64,000 nt of DNA. Origin: Zarea fungicola. Its lineage: Eukaryota; Ascomycota; Sordariomycetes; Hypocreales; Cordycipitaceae. The stretch is taken from contig FWCC01000375.1 of the NCBI GenBank assembly GCA_900169235.1, positions 39,616 through 103,615 of the forward strand. Direction: 5' to 3'. Shown here piece by piece: positions 11,048 through 22,967 of the stretch. The notes beneath the pieces are model-generated. The model did not search any database. It saw only the letters and a program-made list of their open reading frames with translations, and was not told where the DNA came from. Numbering within the stretch: the stretch's first letter is position 1; each line of letters starts with the position of its first letter. The translations under genes were made by a program, and so were the position numbers.

Positions 11048-12967
11048 TCTACATTAACGCAGTTTGTCAGTTTGCAGGCAAGCCCATCCAAATCGGGGGA
11101 GACTAAGTCCAGCCATTATATGCTCAAGTGCCGTTGATTACTGGACAAGCTAGTTTTGAGAAGCGCTCAGAAAGATTTCTCCACGTCCCATCATGCAGAC
11201 CTCAGCACGGCGAGGAGCTTAAAATTAGTTTTCAGTTCGGCTACATAATTTTACTATTAAAATAAAACAAAAACACGTATGTCGTAGGCTGTCTCGTGAA
11301 GAGAACACAAAACTGACAACCTGAATAATGTTGCCCATTTGCCGAGATTTCATTCAACCCGAGTCTACGACCTGGAGCGACAGTACAGCCCAATAGAGTA
11401 TACGACGAACCCCGAAACTTCAATGTCATCCGTCAATAGAAGAGAAAAATGAGCCATCAGTTCTTTCAGCCTTATTCGTGAAGTGGCTTCACACAAGGCG
11501 ATTCATTTACGCCTTCGAACCACGCGGTGCTTTACATGAAACACGTACATGTCGGCAGTTCTACTCTGTGTGCCGAGGTAATCTGGACTGACCGGCACAG
11601 CCTCGCTCAGTGCCGTTCCATATGGAACCCTTTCAACTGCTTCTCTGGTGACTTTCAGGGGATTAGTCTAGTGTTTGCGACGGCCCAGAAAGAAAATAAA
11701 TTAACTTTTACGTAATTGGGAGAGTGAGAAACATGGCTTGACTGGAGCCATACGGCTAGGGAGACTCCAGCCCTATCAGATTAATCTAGTCACAAGGTCT
11801 ATGCATGTCCTCGATATGTAACCTGCGCATTTAGGAAGGAGGTCCAGGCCCAAACCGAAGCTTAGCCCCAATGGTCCCTGTGATTATGCGTTTGAGCTGG
11901 CCACCCAAACAGTCTCTAACGTTACATGCCGACAAGATTTATTTTCCCCATTACTCCCAATAAAATAGAAATGGCCTCTCTCATATTCGACGATCATGAT
12001 GTACTTTGATGCATAAATACGTGTCTTTTTAGTTAGTGATGAGCATGTTGAACGTCGGCACTTGCACGAACCTGATCGACCTTCCGGATTCATTCTGTCG
12101 ATGTCGATCAAGGGTAAATCGGAACGGCTTTAAAACGTCCGCCGTGGCGCCGCCAACCAGTGGCAGAATCCGACATGGCGTATAATAAAATGCTCGTGAA
12201 CTCTATAAAACTCTACTTGTCCTACGTGACGTGCCACTCGAATCAAGACAGACTGTCAAGGCTATTTGCAGTGCTGCCGCTATATAATCAATGCCAGCTG
12301 TACCCGTGTCGCGATGCTCAGGAACTTATTTCGGTATTAAATTTCGCCAATGGAAAGTGAATACTCACTTCCGCTTTTATGGCACCGTAGATCAATGGAC
12401 GCCTCGGCCAAAATCACTCTTCTTTCCTGACAGGGCATGTAGTATCCCGCCATAGGGTAATAGCGATAAAACATACCTTCCGTGTTTACCACCTAATACA
12501 TAAAGTGACGGTGTGGATCTTTGTTGAGATGCCTATTAAGGATTACTCGCTTAATATAAATAAAACCTCTGGTTATCACACCTGCCAAATTAGCGCAGAT
12601 AATGAGCGAGAAACGTGAGAACTGTTGTTGCTTTACAGTGTCTACACCCCGTTGTACAGCGCTGGGTTACAATGGATTACGGATGATATTATTCGTATTC
12701 AGCAGTCGCAGGAGTACTCCCAGTATACAGGACTCCTAATGCATAGGTGAGTAGTCCTGATTGTACCGTCCAAACGTGCGATTGATTTTATTGCGAGGGT
12801 TGCGCAATATTCAAAACGTTATATCGCTCAATAGAAGCCAAAGAGCCGTATAAATAAAAATAAGTATATATACTCGCATTCCGTCTGGCTTCCAAAGCTC
12901 AGCTGGCTTCCTGCACACCTTCCACATCAAAAGCATACCTGCATCTCGCTTCTCCAAGCTGTTGAAA
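11048..12967. other. Long intergenic region, no gene seen
   Basis: 1.9 kb, AT-rich, with only short frames lacking family resemblance or codon-like composition. Its last 150 bases form the promoter of the serine protease, including the TATA element at 12849-12856. Confidence 0.5.
12849..12856 (+). promoter_or_regulatory. TATA box of the secreted serine protease gene
   Basis: TATAAATA lies 112 bases before the start codon at 12968, followed by a pyrimidine-rich stretch typical of highly expressed fungal genes. Position and sequence fit a core promoter; the transcription start is not determined. Confidence 0.55.
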
Positions 12968-14104
12968 ATGGAGCTTACCAAATTTCTTGCCCTCTTAGCA
13001 ATTTTCTTGCCCGCCTCCAATGGCGCGCCAACGCAAGCAGCAAGCAGCTTGCACCCTCAGATTCTAGAGGCCATGAAGCGTGACTTCGGCCTGAATGCCG
13101 AGCAAGCTACTGCTTGTGTGACACGAGAAATGCAGGCAAACAAAATTATTGAACAAGTGCGCGGTTTAGTTGGCGACTCGTTCGCCGGTGCTTGGATTGA
13201 CGCCGGTGTAGTACACGTCGGCGTGACTGACCGCACATTTGCTGATGAGGTGACTGCTGCCGGCGCTACGCCGATTATCATGGCCAGCAGCCTATCCAAG
13301 CTACAGGAGGCTAAGACTGCCCTTGATAAGATGCTCATCGGCCATGTCGAAGCTAGAGATTCGATTTCGGGCCCTGCTTCTGGTATCGCATCGTACTTTG
13401 TCGATGTCACCGCCAACAAACTGATCATCAACGCTCTTGTCGACAGCCGCGCCCATGCCGAAGAACTGGCCTCGCAGGTCGGGCTTACTGCGTCCGAATT
13501 TGAAGTGAGAATTGTTCAGACGCTTCCAAGGACCGTGGCTACTGTTGAGGGTGGCGACGCCTACTACATAGACAGCAGCTCCCGGTGTTCCATCGGGTTC
13601 TCGGTGACAACAGGTTTCGTGTCCGCTGGCCACTGCGGAAGTCCAGGCTCGTCTGCCACAACAAGCGATGGCGAGAGCCTGGGAACTTTCCAAGCCTCCA
13701 TCTTCCCGGGCAACGCTGACATGAGCTACGTTAGCACTGTAAGTGGAGCAGACCTCAGAGGCTACATCGATGGCTACGGTCAAGGCGACTTACCCGTTTC
13801 AGGCAGCGACGAGTCTGCCATCGGGGCCAGCATCTGCCGCTCCGGCTCGACCACTGGAGTCCATTGTGGCACTATCCAGGCCAAGGATGCCACCGTCAAC
13901 TACGCTGAAGGGGCCGTCACCGGCCTCACCCAGACAGATGTCTGTGCTGAGCCCGGTGACTCTGGAGGCTCTTGGTTTTCCGGCTCCCAGGCTCAGGGTG
14001 TCACCTCGGGAGGCGACGGCGACTGTACCAGCGGAGGAACAACATACTTCCAACCTGTCAATGAAATTCTGCAGACCTTCGGGCTTACCCTGGTCACAGC
14101 ATAA
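12968..14104 (+). CDS. Secreted streptogrisin/alpha-lytic-type serine protease, CHY1-like chymotrypsin
   Basis: Single exon, 378 residues, ATG at 12968. It begins with a hydrophobic signal peptide (about residues 1-20, LALLAIFLPASNGA), then a prodomain of about 170 residues like the alpha-lytic protease pro-region, then an S1-fold catalytic domain from about residue 192. The triad is visible: His222 in SAGHC, Asp251 in NADMSYV, Ser332 in GDSGGS. Six Cys residues of the mature part (207/223, 290/300, 326/353) pair as expected for this bacterial subfamily. The domain layout is that of actinomycete streptogrisins rather than eukaryotic trypsins. A fungal chymotrypsin of this type, CHY1 of Metarhizium anisopliae, was reported as laterally acquired from an actinomycete. 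The enzyme should be secreted, self-cleave its prodomain and degrade host protein. Lack of introns fits a bacterial origin. Confidence 0.93.
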   Translation: MELTKFLALLAIFLPASNGAPTQAASSLHPQILEAMKRDFGLNAEQATACVTREMQANKIIEQVRGLVGDSFAGAWIDAGVVHVGVTDRTFADEVTAAGATPIIMASSLSKLQEAKTALDKMLIGHVEARDSISGPASGIASYFVDVTANKLIINALVDSRAHAEELASQVGLTASEFEVRIVQTLPRTVATVEGGDAYYIDSSSRCSIGFSVTTGFVSAGHCGSPGSSATTSDGESLGTFQASIFPGNADMSYVSTVSGADLRGYIDGYGQGDLPVSGSDESAIGASICRSGSTTGVHCGTIQAKDATVNYAEGAVTGLTQTDVCAEPGDSGGSWFSGSQAQGVTSGGDGDCTSGGTTYFQPVNEILQTFGLTLVTA

Positions 14105-14664
14105 ATAGGGTTATTGTATTACCACTAAGCTTGCCTCCTACCATTTGATAGGCTTTGTATCCGGGAAAGTCAAATCAGCAGCTAAAGGGGAAGCAAGGAC
14201 AGATTCTAATATACATATAAGTTCTACTCTTTTAATGATACATAGTGTGACGTGGTTGGCGCGATTTGGTGGTACGCCTATCCTGCACCCGTGTTTTTCT
14301 CAGCAGCAACCTCACTATTTAGTCGGTTCCGCTCTCGTTGCCGCATCATCAATACCTCTTCTTTAGCCAGTAACAAGAATGACGGGTGGCGTGACAGATT
14401 CGCAATCGGCCGAAGATGCATCGCGCCAGAAACAGCATGGCAGCCGGATGAAAGAGGCAAACAAATGCACTGCATCGACAGGGCGGGAGAAGAAAACAAA
14501 GTTTTCGGAGTGATTTGTTGCCCTCGCTATCAAGACCGGCGCGATTGACGATAAAGGATAGCAGCGGGTTCTATAAAGCTACCTTGGACACGAAGAACAA
14601 CCGGGTTTTCAGCATTTTTTCAGTCCCTTTGTATAGTATGGCTTCGAGGCTAGTGAGACAATGC
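14105..14664. other. Convergent intergenic spacer
   Basis: 560 bases between the ends of the protease and the G-alpha gene. Short open frames overlap on both strands, but none resembles a protein family. Confidence 0.5.
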
Positions 14665-16133
14665 TTATTTAGTCGATGACATTAAATCCTTTAGATTCCG
14701 TTTTATGATCATGTCTTGCACTGAGCCCATGGTAACCTTGAGAAGGTTGGTATCCGTGGCGTTGGTATAGTGCCCATATATTTCTTTTTTCTGATTCCGG
14801 ATCAATGCCTTGAACTTGTCAAAGAAATATACGCTGGTGGCCTTGTAATCGCCAACTGGCCCATTATAATCAGTGAAACCGTGTTTGCTAATTGGGCTGT
14901 GCGGCAACTTCTCCCGGAATAAATCCATTTTGTTGAGGAACAGAATCATCGAGGTTCGTGTAAACCAGTGGGAGTTGCCTATTGACTCCCATAACATCAA
15001 GGCCTCATTCATTTGGTTCTAAAGGTCAACTCCTCGTTAGTTGCTCCTATGACATATTTAGGACATGCTTTACTTACGGCATCTTTTTCTTCAATGAGGC
15101 ATTGATCATAACCGCTGATGGCGATGATAAAAAGCAGGCAGTCAACATTTTCAAAGCAGTGAATCCACTTCTTGCGCTCAGAACGCTGTCCACCAACATC
15201 AAACATTCGGTACGTTAGTTGGCCCAGCTCAAACCTTGTTTCTGTGATACCTGTAGTTCGGAGTCGACAGCGAAGGATGTCTTGGTCGTTAGGGACGTAT
15301 CCATCCGTCCAAATTCGATCAATATCCTCTAAAAAGCTATTTCTTCCTTAGTCTCCTCCATCTTAGCCCGGTATATTAGCCGTAAAAAATTACTTACTAT
15401 GCAAGGTTGTCATGGAGAGCATATTTATTGCCCTGAGCTATAGCTTTCTTTACACCGCTATCTTGCCAAAGACTTTTTATAGGTTCAATATAATCTTGTG
15501 GGGGCCTTTCCTCCTGGCTGTTTTCTCGGTCGGCTACTATGTGAGCCATGTATTTCTACAGGTCAGTTAGCCACTATTGCCACTAAAGTAGGCCGTTCAA
15601 AGCAGCGCGACAAAAGTATCTGGTAGTAGTGGGGTGTACTGGGAAACTTTAGGAGCTTACTTCGTTATCCTCATTATCGAATTCATAATGTAGCTCCGTC
15701 ATTGCCTGCTGGATTGTTTGAAAGGATTGGATGATGTTGCTAAAGACGACTGGACTCCAATCCAGTCTCTCACTTTCACTGAAACCATGGGAATAGATGA
15801 GTTTCATCTGTTTCAAAATAGTAGATTTTCCTGAATCTCCAGCACCTAAAGTTATATTAGATCAGTCGCTTCGAGTCACGAAGAAGGGTCTAATAGACAG
15901 GCAAGGATGCTTCGACATTCATCTGCCTCAACTTTCACAATTGTGTGACAGGAGCAGAGGCAAATGGGCAGATAGCAGTATACGAGTATAATGCCAGGCG
16001 ATTGGAGCTAAAACTCACCCAGGAGCAGGAGCTTGACCTCCTTTGACATGCGGCGTTCATCCTGTTTAATTATGCGGTCGAGCTCGCCAGAGCGCGCCTC
16101 GCCGTTGTCGCTCTTGCGATTGCCAAAACACAT
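14665..16133 (-). CDS. Heterotrimeric G-protein alpha subunit, GNA-2-like and divergent
   Basis: Five exons: 16133-16019, 15845-15661, 15555-15398, 15336-15078, 15018-14665; 356 residues, the usual size. The P-loop reads GAGDSGKST (residues 39-47), with Asp42 in place of the near-invariant Glu. The switch I arginine is Arg177 (RCRLRTTGI). The switch II block [12 protein letters not shown] holds the catalytic Gln203. The guanine contacts NKMD (268-271) and TNATDT are intact, so GTP binding and hydrolysis look possible. The N-terminus MCFGNRKS has Cys, not Gly, at position 2, so no N-myristoylation signal; it resembles the MCFG start I associate with Neurospora GNA-2 (group II). The C-terminal tail [10 protein letters not shown] is unusual and would alter receptor coupling. 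It acts at the plasma membrane downstream of GPCRs, and is likely a diverged paralogue rather than the housekeeping subunit. Confidence 0.92.
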
Positions 16134-17385
16134 TGTATTAATATCTAGGCAAGACTTTATGCTTCACAGCCAAGATGGCTACAGGCTCTTTCGTGGAAGG
16201 TCACTGGCGGGCGACGCCAGTCTCACGGCTCAGTGTGAGAATTCGAGTCCGGCCGGTCGCGTACCTCAACGAAGTTGGAGATGCGATTTTGAAGCTCCGA
16301 GGAGCGCGATTACGCAGGTTCGAGAGGAGGCGTAGTTGGAGCAAGTCGGCTGTGCTGCAAGGGCGCGCTGTAAGGCCGAGTTGTTAAGGGGCTTCGACCG
16401 GAACAGGGTACTGCGGCAACCAACAGAGCAAGTTGGGACTGCGGCGCCGGGAGAGTGGTCGGGGAGAGTTGAGCCGGTAAAAACTCTTTGCTTATAGTGC
16501 CTAAAGGCTCGAGGGTCGAGGGACTCGCTTAATAAAGCATGGCTACCAGCAGGACCATGTCCTAGATAGCTGATGAAGCAACAACGGTAGAGGGCGCAAA
16601 AGGACCTAATAATACGAGGGAGAGGCAATTAGTTCAGAAAGTGGCGAACAGGGCCACGTGCGCTGGGGTCGGCATGGTGACTAAATCTGCAAGGATCAGA
16701 CAAAACTAACCCGAAAGGCTAGTTCGCTTATGTTGGCACTGTTCTGATTATCCAGCGCTAGCAGGCTTGCTACAAATAAAAGTCTGGCGTTTCAGTTGAC
16801 AAGGGGCTATTACGGATAATCAAGAGTTGCTAACGGCTAACCCGTCTACCCGATTGCCATGATGTGCGCTTTTATTACCTATCGCGCCACAGAGAGTTCA
16901 ACTAGTTGGCCAATGCGATTCCTCTACAGATTCAGCGGCAGAACCATGCAGAAATCTACTAGCAGGGGTACAGTTGAGACAAGTACGCCCGACAATCTGC
17001 AGCCTGGAGTCCGTAGAACCACGCGTACACCAGCTGGATTGCTTGCTCAGAGGAACAATTCTACCCGGTGCCCGGCCTGGCGCGGCTGATGCGGCAACGC
17101 CTTGAAATTTTTGACGTCTTTCCTTTACTAGGCATTTGAGAAGTGTAAACATTCACATGTAATTGAATTGGGCTAGATAGTAGCGCGTAAGCTTCGTGTC
17201 GCGCGGGGTAGCTTGAAACCGAGGCCGTTGCAAGGCAGTATCATAGCTGAACAGAGAAAAAAAGAAGAAAAAACACCACGTCATTGAGACCTGCCGGAAA
17301 ACAATAAATTTCACAGTCTGCCAATTTCGATCTGAGCTTCAGCGACCTACTTCTGCCCGCACCGAAGCCTTCGACATCCCTCGAC
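16134..17385. other. Divergent intergenic region, no gene seen
   Basis: 1.25 kb between the 5' ends of the G-alpha and GNAT genes. GC content is patchy (higher at 16180-16480). No frame has family resemblance. It presumably holds both promoters. Confidence 0.5.
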
Positions 17386-18107
17386 ATGTACAACGACATC
17401 TCCACAGGTCGCCTCCTGCTCCGGTCAGTCCGAACGAACGAGATGGGCTCAATTGATCTCGAAAGATTTCATGCGCTTTGGAACAATGAGCAGGCTACAA
17501 AGTGGAGGTCTGTCCCTCTACGAACTTGCAGGCTCCTGCAAACTACTGCTAACATGTCGATAGCATGCGGGGACCCTGCAAAGATCTAATAGAGAGTAAG
17601 GCTTGGATGGCCGGGATCGTCCCTCTACCAATGCCGACGAACAAAGTTCGAATTTCGTACCTGGTACTATACGCAGAAAGGGATGGGCAGCTGATTCACC
17701 CTAACCGAGTTGATGACCAGGATTGGAAGATGGCCGGTGTTGTGACGCTACTGCCTACCAATTTCAAGCTTGGAGGAGAAGTCGATGACTGCATTCGTGG
17801 CGATGGTGACCCGTACAAGGCAGTGGAGCTTGGCTATCTCTTTATGCCGGACGTCTGGGGCCAAGGGCTCGCGACAGAAAGCGTGAGAGCCGTGCTTGAT
17901 ACGTATAGGAAGGAGATTCAGGGTACCAATGCGTTCTTTCCTCACGAAATTCACGCTACTGTGCATGAAAAAAATACGGGCAGCCGTCGGGTGCTTGAAA
18001 AGGTTGGCTTCAAGGAATTTGGTAGATTTGAAGGCCAAGGCAGTCTGCCCCTTGTAGATGACTCGGAGACACATACTGCTATACACTTCCGCATAGCGGA
18101 TCAATGA
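17386..18107 (+). CDS. GNAT-family N-acetyltransferase (RimL-like)
   Basis: Two exons, 17386-17507 and 17564-18107, 221 residues. The 56-nt intron joins ATKW to SMRGPCKDL and has a TGCTAACAT branch site. The start ISTGRLLLRSV is typical of Acetyltransf_3 (RimL-type) proteins. The acetyl-CoA pyrophosphate-binding motif A is seen as ELGYLFMPDVWGQGLATE. HATVHEKNTGSRRVLEKVGFKEFGR is the usual motif B end (N-x-x-S-x-x-V/L-x-x-K-x-GF). The protein should transfer acetyl from acetyl-CoA to an amine on a small molecule or protein in the cytosol. Substrate unknown; neighbours give no clue. Confidence 0.87.
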
Positions 18108-20046
18108 GCCTTGGAGTGCTCCCTAAGATGCTATCATGTGGCCTCACCCCCCCATTGCCGAGGAGAATGTGGATAGTACGAAGAAGAATGCGGGATAGAG
18201 AGCAAGGTGGTGGCTGGAGAGCAAAAAGCCTAATCTGGTCTACCTTTACCGCTAATTCGATGTATGAATTGTAGCTAGGTTGCAGCACATGACGCGACAT
18301 GTGTCGCCTTGTCGACAGAAGTGTGAGCGTGGGAACGACACTTTCTGCCACGTTGACCTCTTCCATGGCTGTGCACCGATTATGAGTATATGGCGACTGT
18401 AGGAATAGCTTTTTGACATTCCATAGCGATGCTAAGTTGAGTAAACAATCAAGCAAGGGGAACTGTTTCTGGTAAACAAGCGGTTAATGTTGCTCTGCCT
18501 AGCACGATTATGCTTCCACGACTACGATAGATATAAAACGCATTTTTAACAAGACAAGGATAGAGAATAATGCTGGACATAATTATGCATTATTCGAGGT
18601 GCTGCCCATTTTATGCTAGGAGTTATCGTTAAAATTAGCCATCTATGTTGATGGACTAGCTCTTGAATGAGACATCTCTGTCCTGAACGTTACGGTGCGC
18701 AGTCAAGATAACTATGATGAGCATCTACAATGCGACAGCGAAAGAAGTAGTAAAGAACGCAATCTCGACAAAATAATAGCTCATAGCTTAATTGGATGAT
18801 CGTAAAAGATGATGTAGGGCAAAATATCAAATCAGCCAGTTTGATAATTCATGTAATAGTACACACCGCCACTATAAACATTCCATTGGGCACTACTACG
18901 TGTCTAAGCGTGGCACCTAGCTGCGCAAGATGCAGCCGTACGCGATGGTTCGCTCGCGACCGCCGTTGACGCCGATATTGCGAAGCCACGAGCTCGGCAT
19001 TGTGCCCAGATTTGGATTGCATCGGGTAAGGGTTTCCGGCGGCTAGATTCTAACCATAGGGCAGGCAGGTGTTACAAGGATAGCCCACATGATGATTCAT
19101 AAGATGGCGTCAATGACGTGGAGTGCGTAACACCTGTCAGCAAACTATCTAACAGCCTGGAGCAAACCTGGTAACCAGTATGCTGTCAACGGCGCCGGCC
19201 AACTTCCTGGTGCCGTATTGTGGATTCCAAATCAATATTTGCAATTAATCCTTAATCCACTGGTGAGATTGGGCTTTAAGCCCATGTCATCGTTTCAAGC
19301 CGTGAAGACAAATGGCCCACATTGATCCCTCACGGCTCGTTTAGGTTCTAAGCCACGTACTTTATGCCTCTGGTTGCATGTGGGGTTCGGCAAGGATTCG
19401 GCAGGCAAAGAACGGGTCGTCGGCTTGTTTGGCGGCCATTTCGATCTAACTTTATGGCATTACTAGGTCGCCAAGGCCGAATGCTAGTCGATTGGCGTTT
19501 GATTAGGACCTTGACAAACGTGATGCAGCCGCCCGTCTTATGTGGACTGCTTCAATTAGACAGTCCATACTCACCTGGCCGCAGTTGTCCATTGAGCCAT
19601 CACCTCCTTATTTCAACCCTCTTATTACTACACTTGTCGTCATAGTTAAACACATTGTTATTATGACCATGAAGGATTTCGCGGCTGTATATTGCTTCAT
19701 GTTTCAAGTTAGTACTCAGTGGAAAAGCTGGATTTAGTTGTTCTGCGCAGGTGTTCGTGTTCGAGCCAATGTGCAGGATTGTAGCCCAGTGAGCAGTTGA
19801 CCATTGTGGCGTTTCTCAGCCTGATAGAGTTAAAGCAGCCACTGCTTCGGTAACACGGACAAAAGAACGAATGCCGATCAAGACACATCTTTAAATAGCT
19901 CACTATAGATCCACGCGGTGCTGCGTACGAAGACCAGCAACATGGCTGGAATTACTATAAGAACCGCTGACAACGCACTTTTGGAGAGGCAGACCACAGG
20001 CCGCACTGCATCACCGTTAACTAGCTCCTCTTATATTTCGTTTTAT
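18108..20046. other. Long intergenic region, no gene seen
   Basis: 1.9 kb with scattered short frames on both strands, none resembling a known protein. AT-rich between 18480 and 18900. Possibly decayed sequence, but no inverted or terminal repeats are visible by eye. Confidence 0.45.
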
Positions 20047-20872
20047 ATGGATACTATCATTCTTTATGATAACCCAAGCCGTTTTGGGACCGGGACATGC
20101 TGGTCTCCGAACGTGTGGAGGAGTATGTGACCTCCCTAAGACACCAAGCATTCCGCTAACAATCCAAGCACGCCTACTGCTAAACTATAAGGCTATTGAC
20201 TATAAAACAGAATGGCTTCATGGTCCAGATATTGGGCCATCCCTAAAGTCACTGTGAGTCTATTCTTCCCTTAACAGTCGGACTAGAATAGCTTACGCTA
20301 TCAGTGGCATACCCCCGCATGAACCAGGGACCCAAATCGCGGATTATACAGTCCCATCGATACGACTTCCTGATGGCTCCTGTATTATGGAGTCGACAGC
20401 TATTGCCCACGCAATCGAGAGGTCCTTTCCTGAGCCAAGCGTATATTTAGAGGCACCAGTAGTGCAAGACGTGATCGATACAATGAAGTTATCTGTCATG
20501 TGGCCCTTGGCACCTCTCCTCGTGCCAAGAATGCCTCGTGAAATCCTTTCTGGTACTTCTATAGCATTTCACATAGAAGCTCGGAAAAAGACTTTTGGAA
20601 TGTCGCTCGACGAACTTGAGGCAAAGCACGGAGGCGATGCATGGGAAAACGCGCTGCCAGGTCTACATAAGCTTGTTGATATTTTGAAGCAAGACGCAAC
20701 TGGCCCGTTCTGCCTCGGAAAGACCCCGTCTTATGCCGACTTCGTTATAGTTGGCTTTCTGGAGTGGTGTAAATGCTTAGGTGATGATATCTTTCAAAAG
20801 CTGCTATGCTTTGATCCGGTATTTGGCTCTCTTTATGAGCGCTCTTCTGTCTGGAGGCAAAAGAATAACTAA
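20047..20872 (+). CDS. Glutathione S-transferase-like protein
   Basis: Three exons: 20047-20122, 20169-20253, 20305-20872; 242 residues. The first exon gives MDTIILYDNPS, a thioredoxin-fold start. Splicing restores the block WRTRLLLNYKAIDYKTEW, the helix-strand region seen in fungal GST N-terminal domains, and then LGIPPHEPG. The motif DGSCIMESTAIAHAIE is the gamma-glutamyl-binding ESxAI element. The C-terminal part is alpha-helical, with FCLGKTPSYADFVIVGFLEW matching the N-capping/hydrophobic staple region (SYAD). Relatives occur in detoxification and in secondary-metabolite clusters, where they add glutathione or isomerise. Introns are 46 and 51 nt, at the short end. The frame is open further upstream, but the N-terminus from 20047 aligns best with the family. 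Confidence 0.82.
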
Positions 20873-22967
20873 GATCAGAGTCAGCAGGCTCTATACACAG
20901 CTACTTGGCCATTTCCGCAGTTTTCAGTATTAATATGAGCAGTACTTGGCCAGCTTAAGAGTTGCAGCGAGGAAGTACTTCTAGGCGTCAACTAAACATA
21001 CAAAGCATTTAAAAAGTACGGTGTTAAACTTCATCTCCGTGCTGGGCCTTCTGGCCCCCAAAGATTTGTTGCAGTAGCTGGTGATGGCACATGAGTATGT
21101 GCATAAGGTCGGGTAACCCCTCGTAGGACCTACTGGGCTTCTCCCGCTTAGCCGTTCTTTTGATGCAGCAAAACATAGTTCAATTAACTGCTAAGCTATA
21201 CGATCTTTACTACTTTATTGGCAGCTACTTCACGGTAATTAAAGCGGCGGTTCTCTTCGCTGGCTACTGTTGTAGAACAAACGGCCTCACTATTAACTTT
21301 ACCCTCACAAACCCGTACCAGGGCTGCGAGCCATTGTAGCGGACTCTCGGTCAGCTTCTTCCGATCGGAAGACGCTTATAGCATGCATTTGACGAATAGT
21401 CTGCTACGCCGGGTACCGATACCGATGGTTGAAGATCCGATAATTATTTCTATGGCAAGTGTTTGCACTTCGTGTACTATTGCTGCTATTGTGGCCTCTT
21501 GAGTCCTTCCTAGAACAGCCAGCGCTGGCGCGCATTATATTTATCGACAGCTGTAAACTTCTGCAGATATCCACGAACGAAGAACGAACGGCAGGTTCAA
21601 CCAAAACCATGCCGATTCGAAATACCTAGAATTGCATGGGGTAGCAGAGAACCAATGAAATTACAGATTAAACGAGCAAGGAGAAATTAGCATGGCAACT
21701 CCCGATCTCAACTTGGTTTCAACTTCCGAGTGTCCCACCTAGGCGCTAGCTCGTGTGGTGTGCAAAGTGAGGATAGCAACTCCAACTCCCTCTTGGGTTT
21801 GCGATTCCAACAATAACTGTGGTCGTATGCCCTGAGAATTGCATGTCTTAGTCCGGTTCGTCACGCTTCTGTCGTTATAATTGTATCAAATCGCAAGTAA
21901 TCTAGTACGCGACTTTTCTCGCTACGACACATGTCATGACAACCCTGGTCCATTTTTCAACCTTGGCCGGGACATCTGGAAAAGCCGAACTCGGGTCATC
22001 CGAAGTATGTATTGCATTGCAGCCAAGGGGATTTAAGAATAATGAAGTAGCCTTTGGGCCATGGCCCGACTTGCAGTGCCATGTCAATCGGCTTAATCAG
22101 TGGGCCATGCTGTACCTATTGCAGGTGTACGACACCGTTTTCTTGCAGCCGATATACGTCAGCACAAGATTGCAGGGGACTCTCAAGGGGCGGGGAAGTG
22201 TTACTCATCCTCAGCCACGTAAGATTCTCCATGGTCCGATTTCAAATGAGGCGGCAGCCAAGCACTAAAAGAACAACCCGCTTCTGGGATTTCCCACTTC
22301 GGTCACCCTCCGCACAAAGCCTTAATACGGTTGAAGTATTAAATGGTAAGAATAGAAAGGTATATATAGACTTTTGGCCTTGGCATTATAGTTTTCGTAT
22401 TCCAATCGGATACTAGGCTAAAAATAAAATCTGTAGAAAATGATTGTTTATGCAACTCAATTACTATGGCTCTGGTTTCTTACATGACTTTTATAAATAT
22501 ACTGGTACGAGTCGCAGCAACCGCTTAAGTAACTATAATTTGTCTTGCGTAGCACCCCTTGTCAGCGCGATCTAAGCTATCAGCATCTGCAAAGAGGTGC
22601 AAACCCCCTGACTCAGGCTAAAACTAGGTAATACACTAGCGGACAGTAGCTCCATTAAGTCCGCAAATTCCATTTGGCAACTGGATCTAGGTGGAAAAGA
22701 GAAAATGGTGGCCTAAAAGAGGTGGGTGAAGACCGAATTCTGCAGCTAGAGCTGCATGTAATGTTTTCGTGGGCTGTTTCCTGCCCACAAAATCCACGAA
22801 TAACAGGCCTGACAATCTAAATGAATTTAAAAGTATATATTCTTGCCCCATCCCAATCTCTTCTTCGTAGGGTCCGTTGCCGAAATAGGTTTCTCAGCCT
22901 TTGATTCGTGGGGCGGTAAATCCAAAACGTCACAAATAGCGACAGTTCATCAATCAATCAAGCTGCT
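20873..22967. other. Long intergenic region, possibly decayed coding sequence
   Basis: 2.1 kb without a supported gene. On the minus strand around 21360-21610 two overlapping frames look weakly protein-like, as if one coding stretch had been frameshifted, but I recognise no family. The final 300 bases form the promoter of the NmrA-like gene. Confidence 0.4.
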
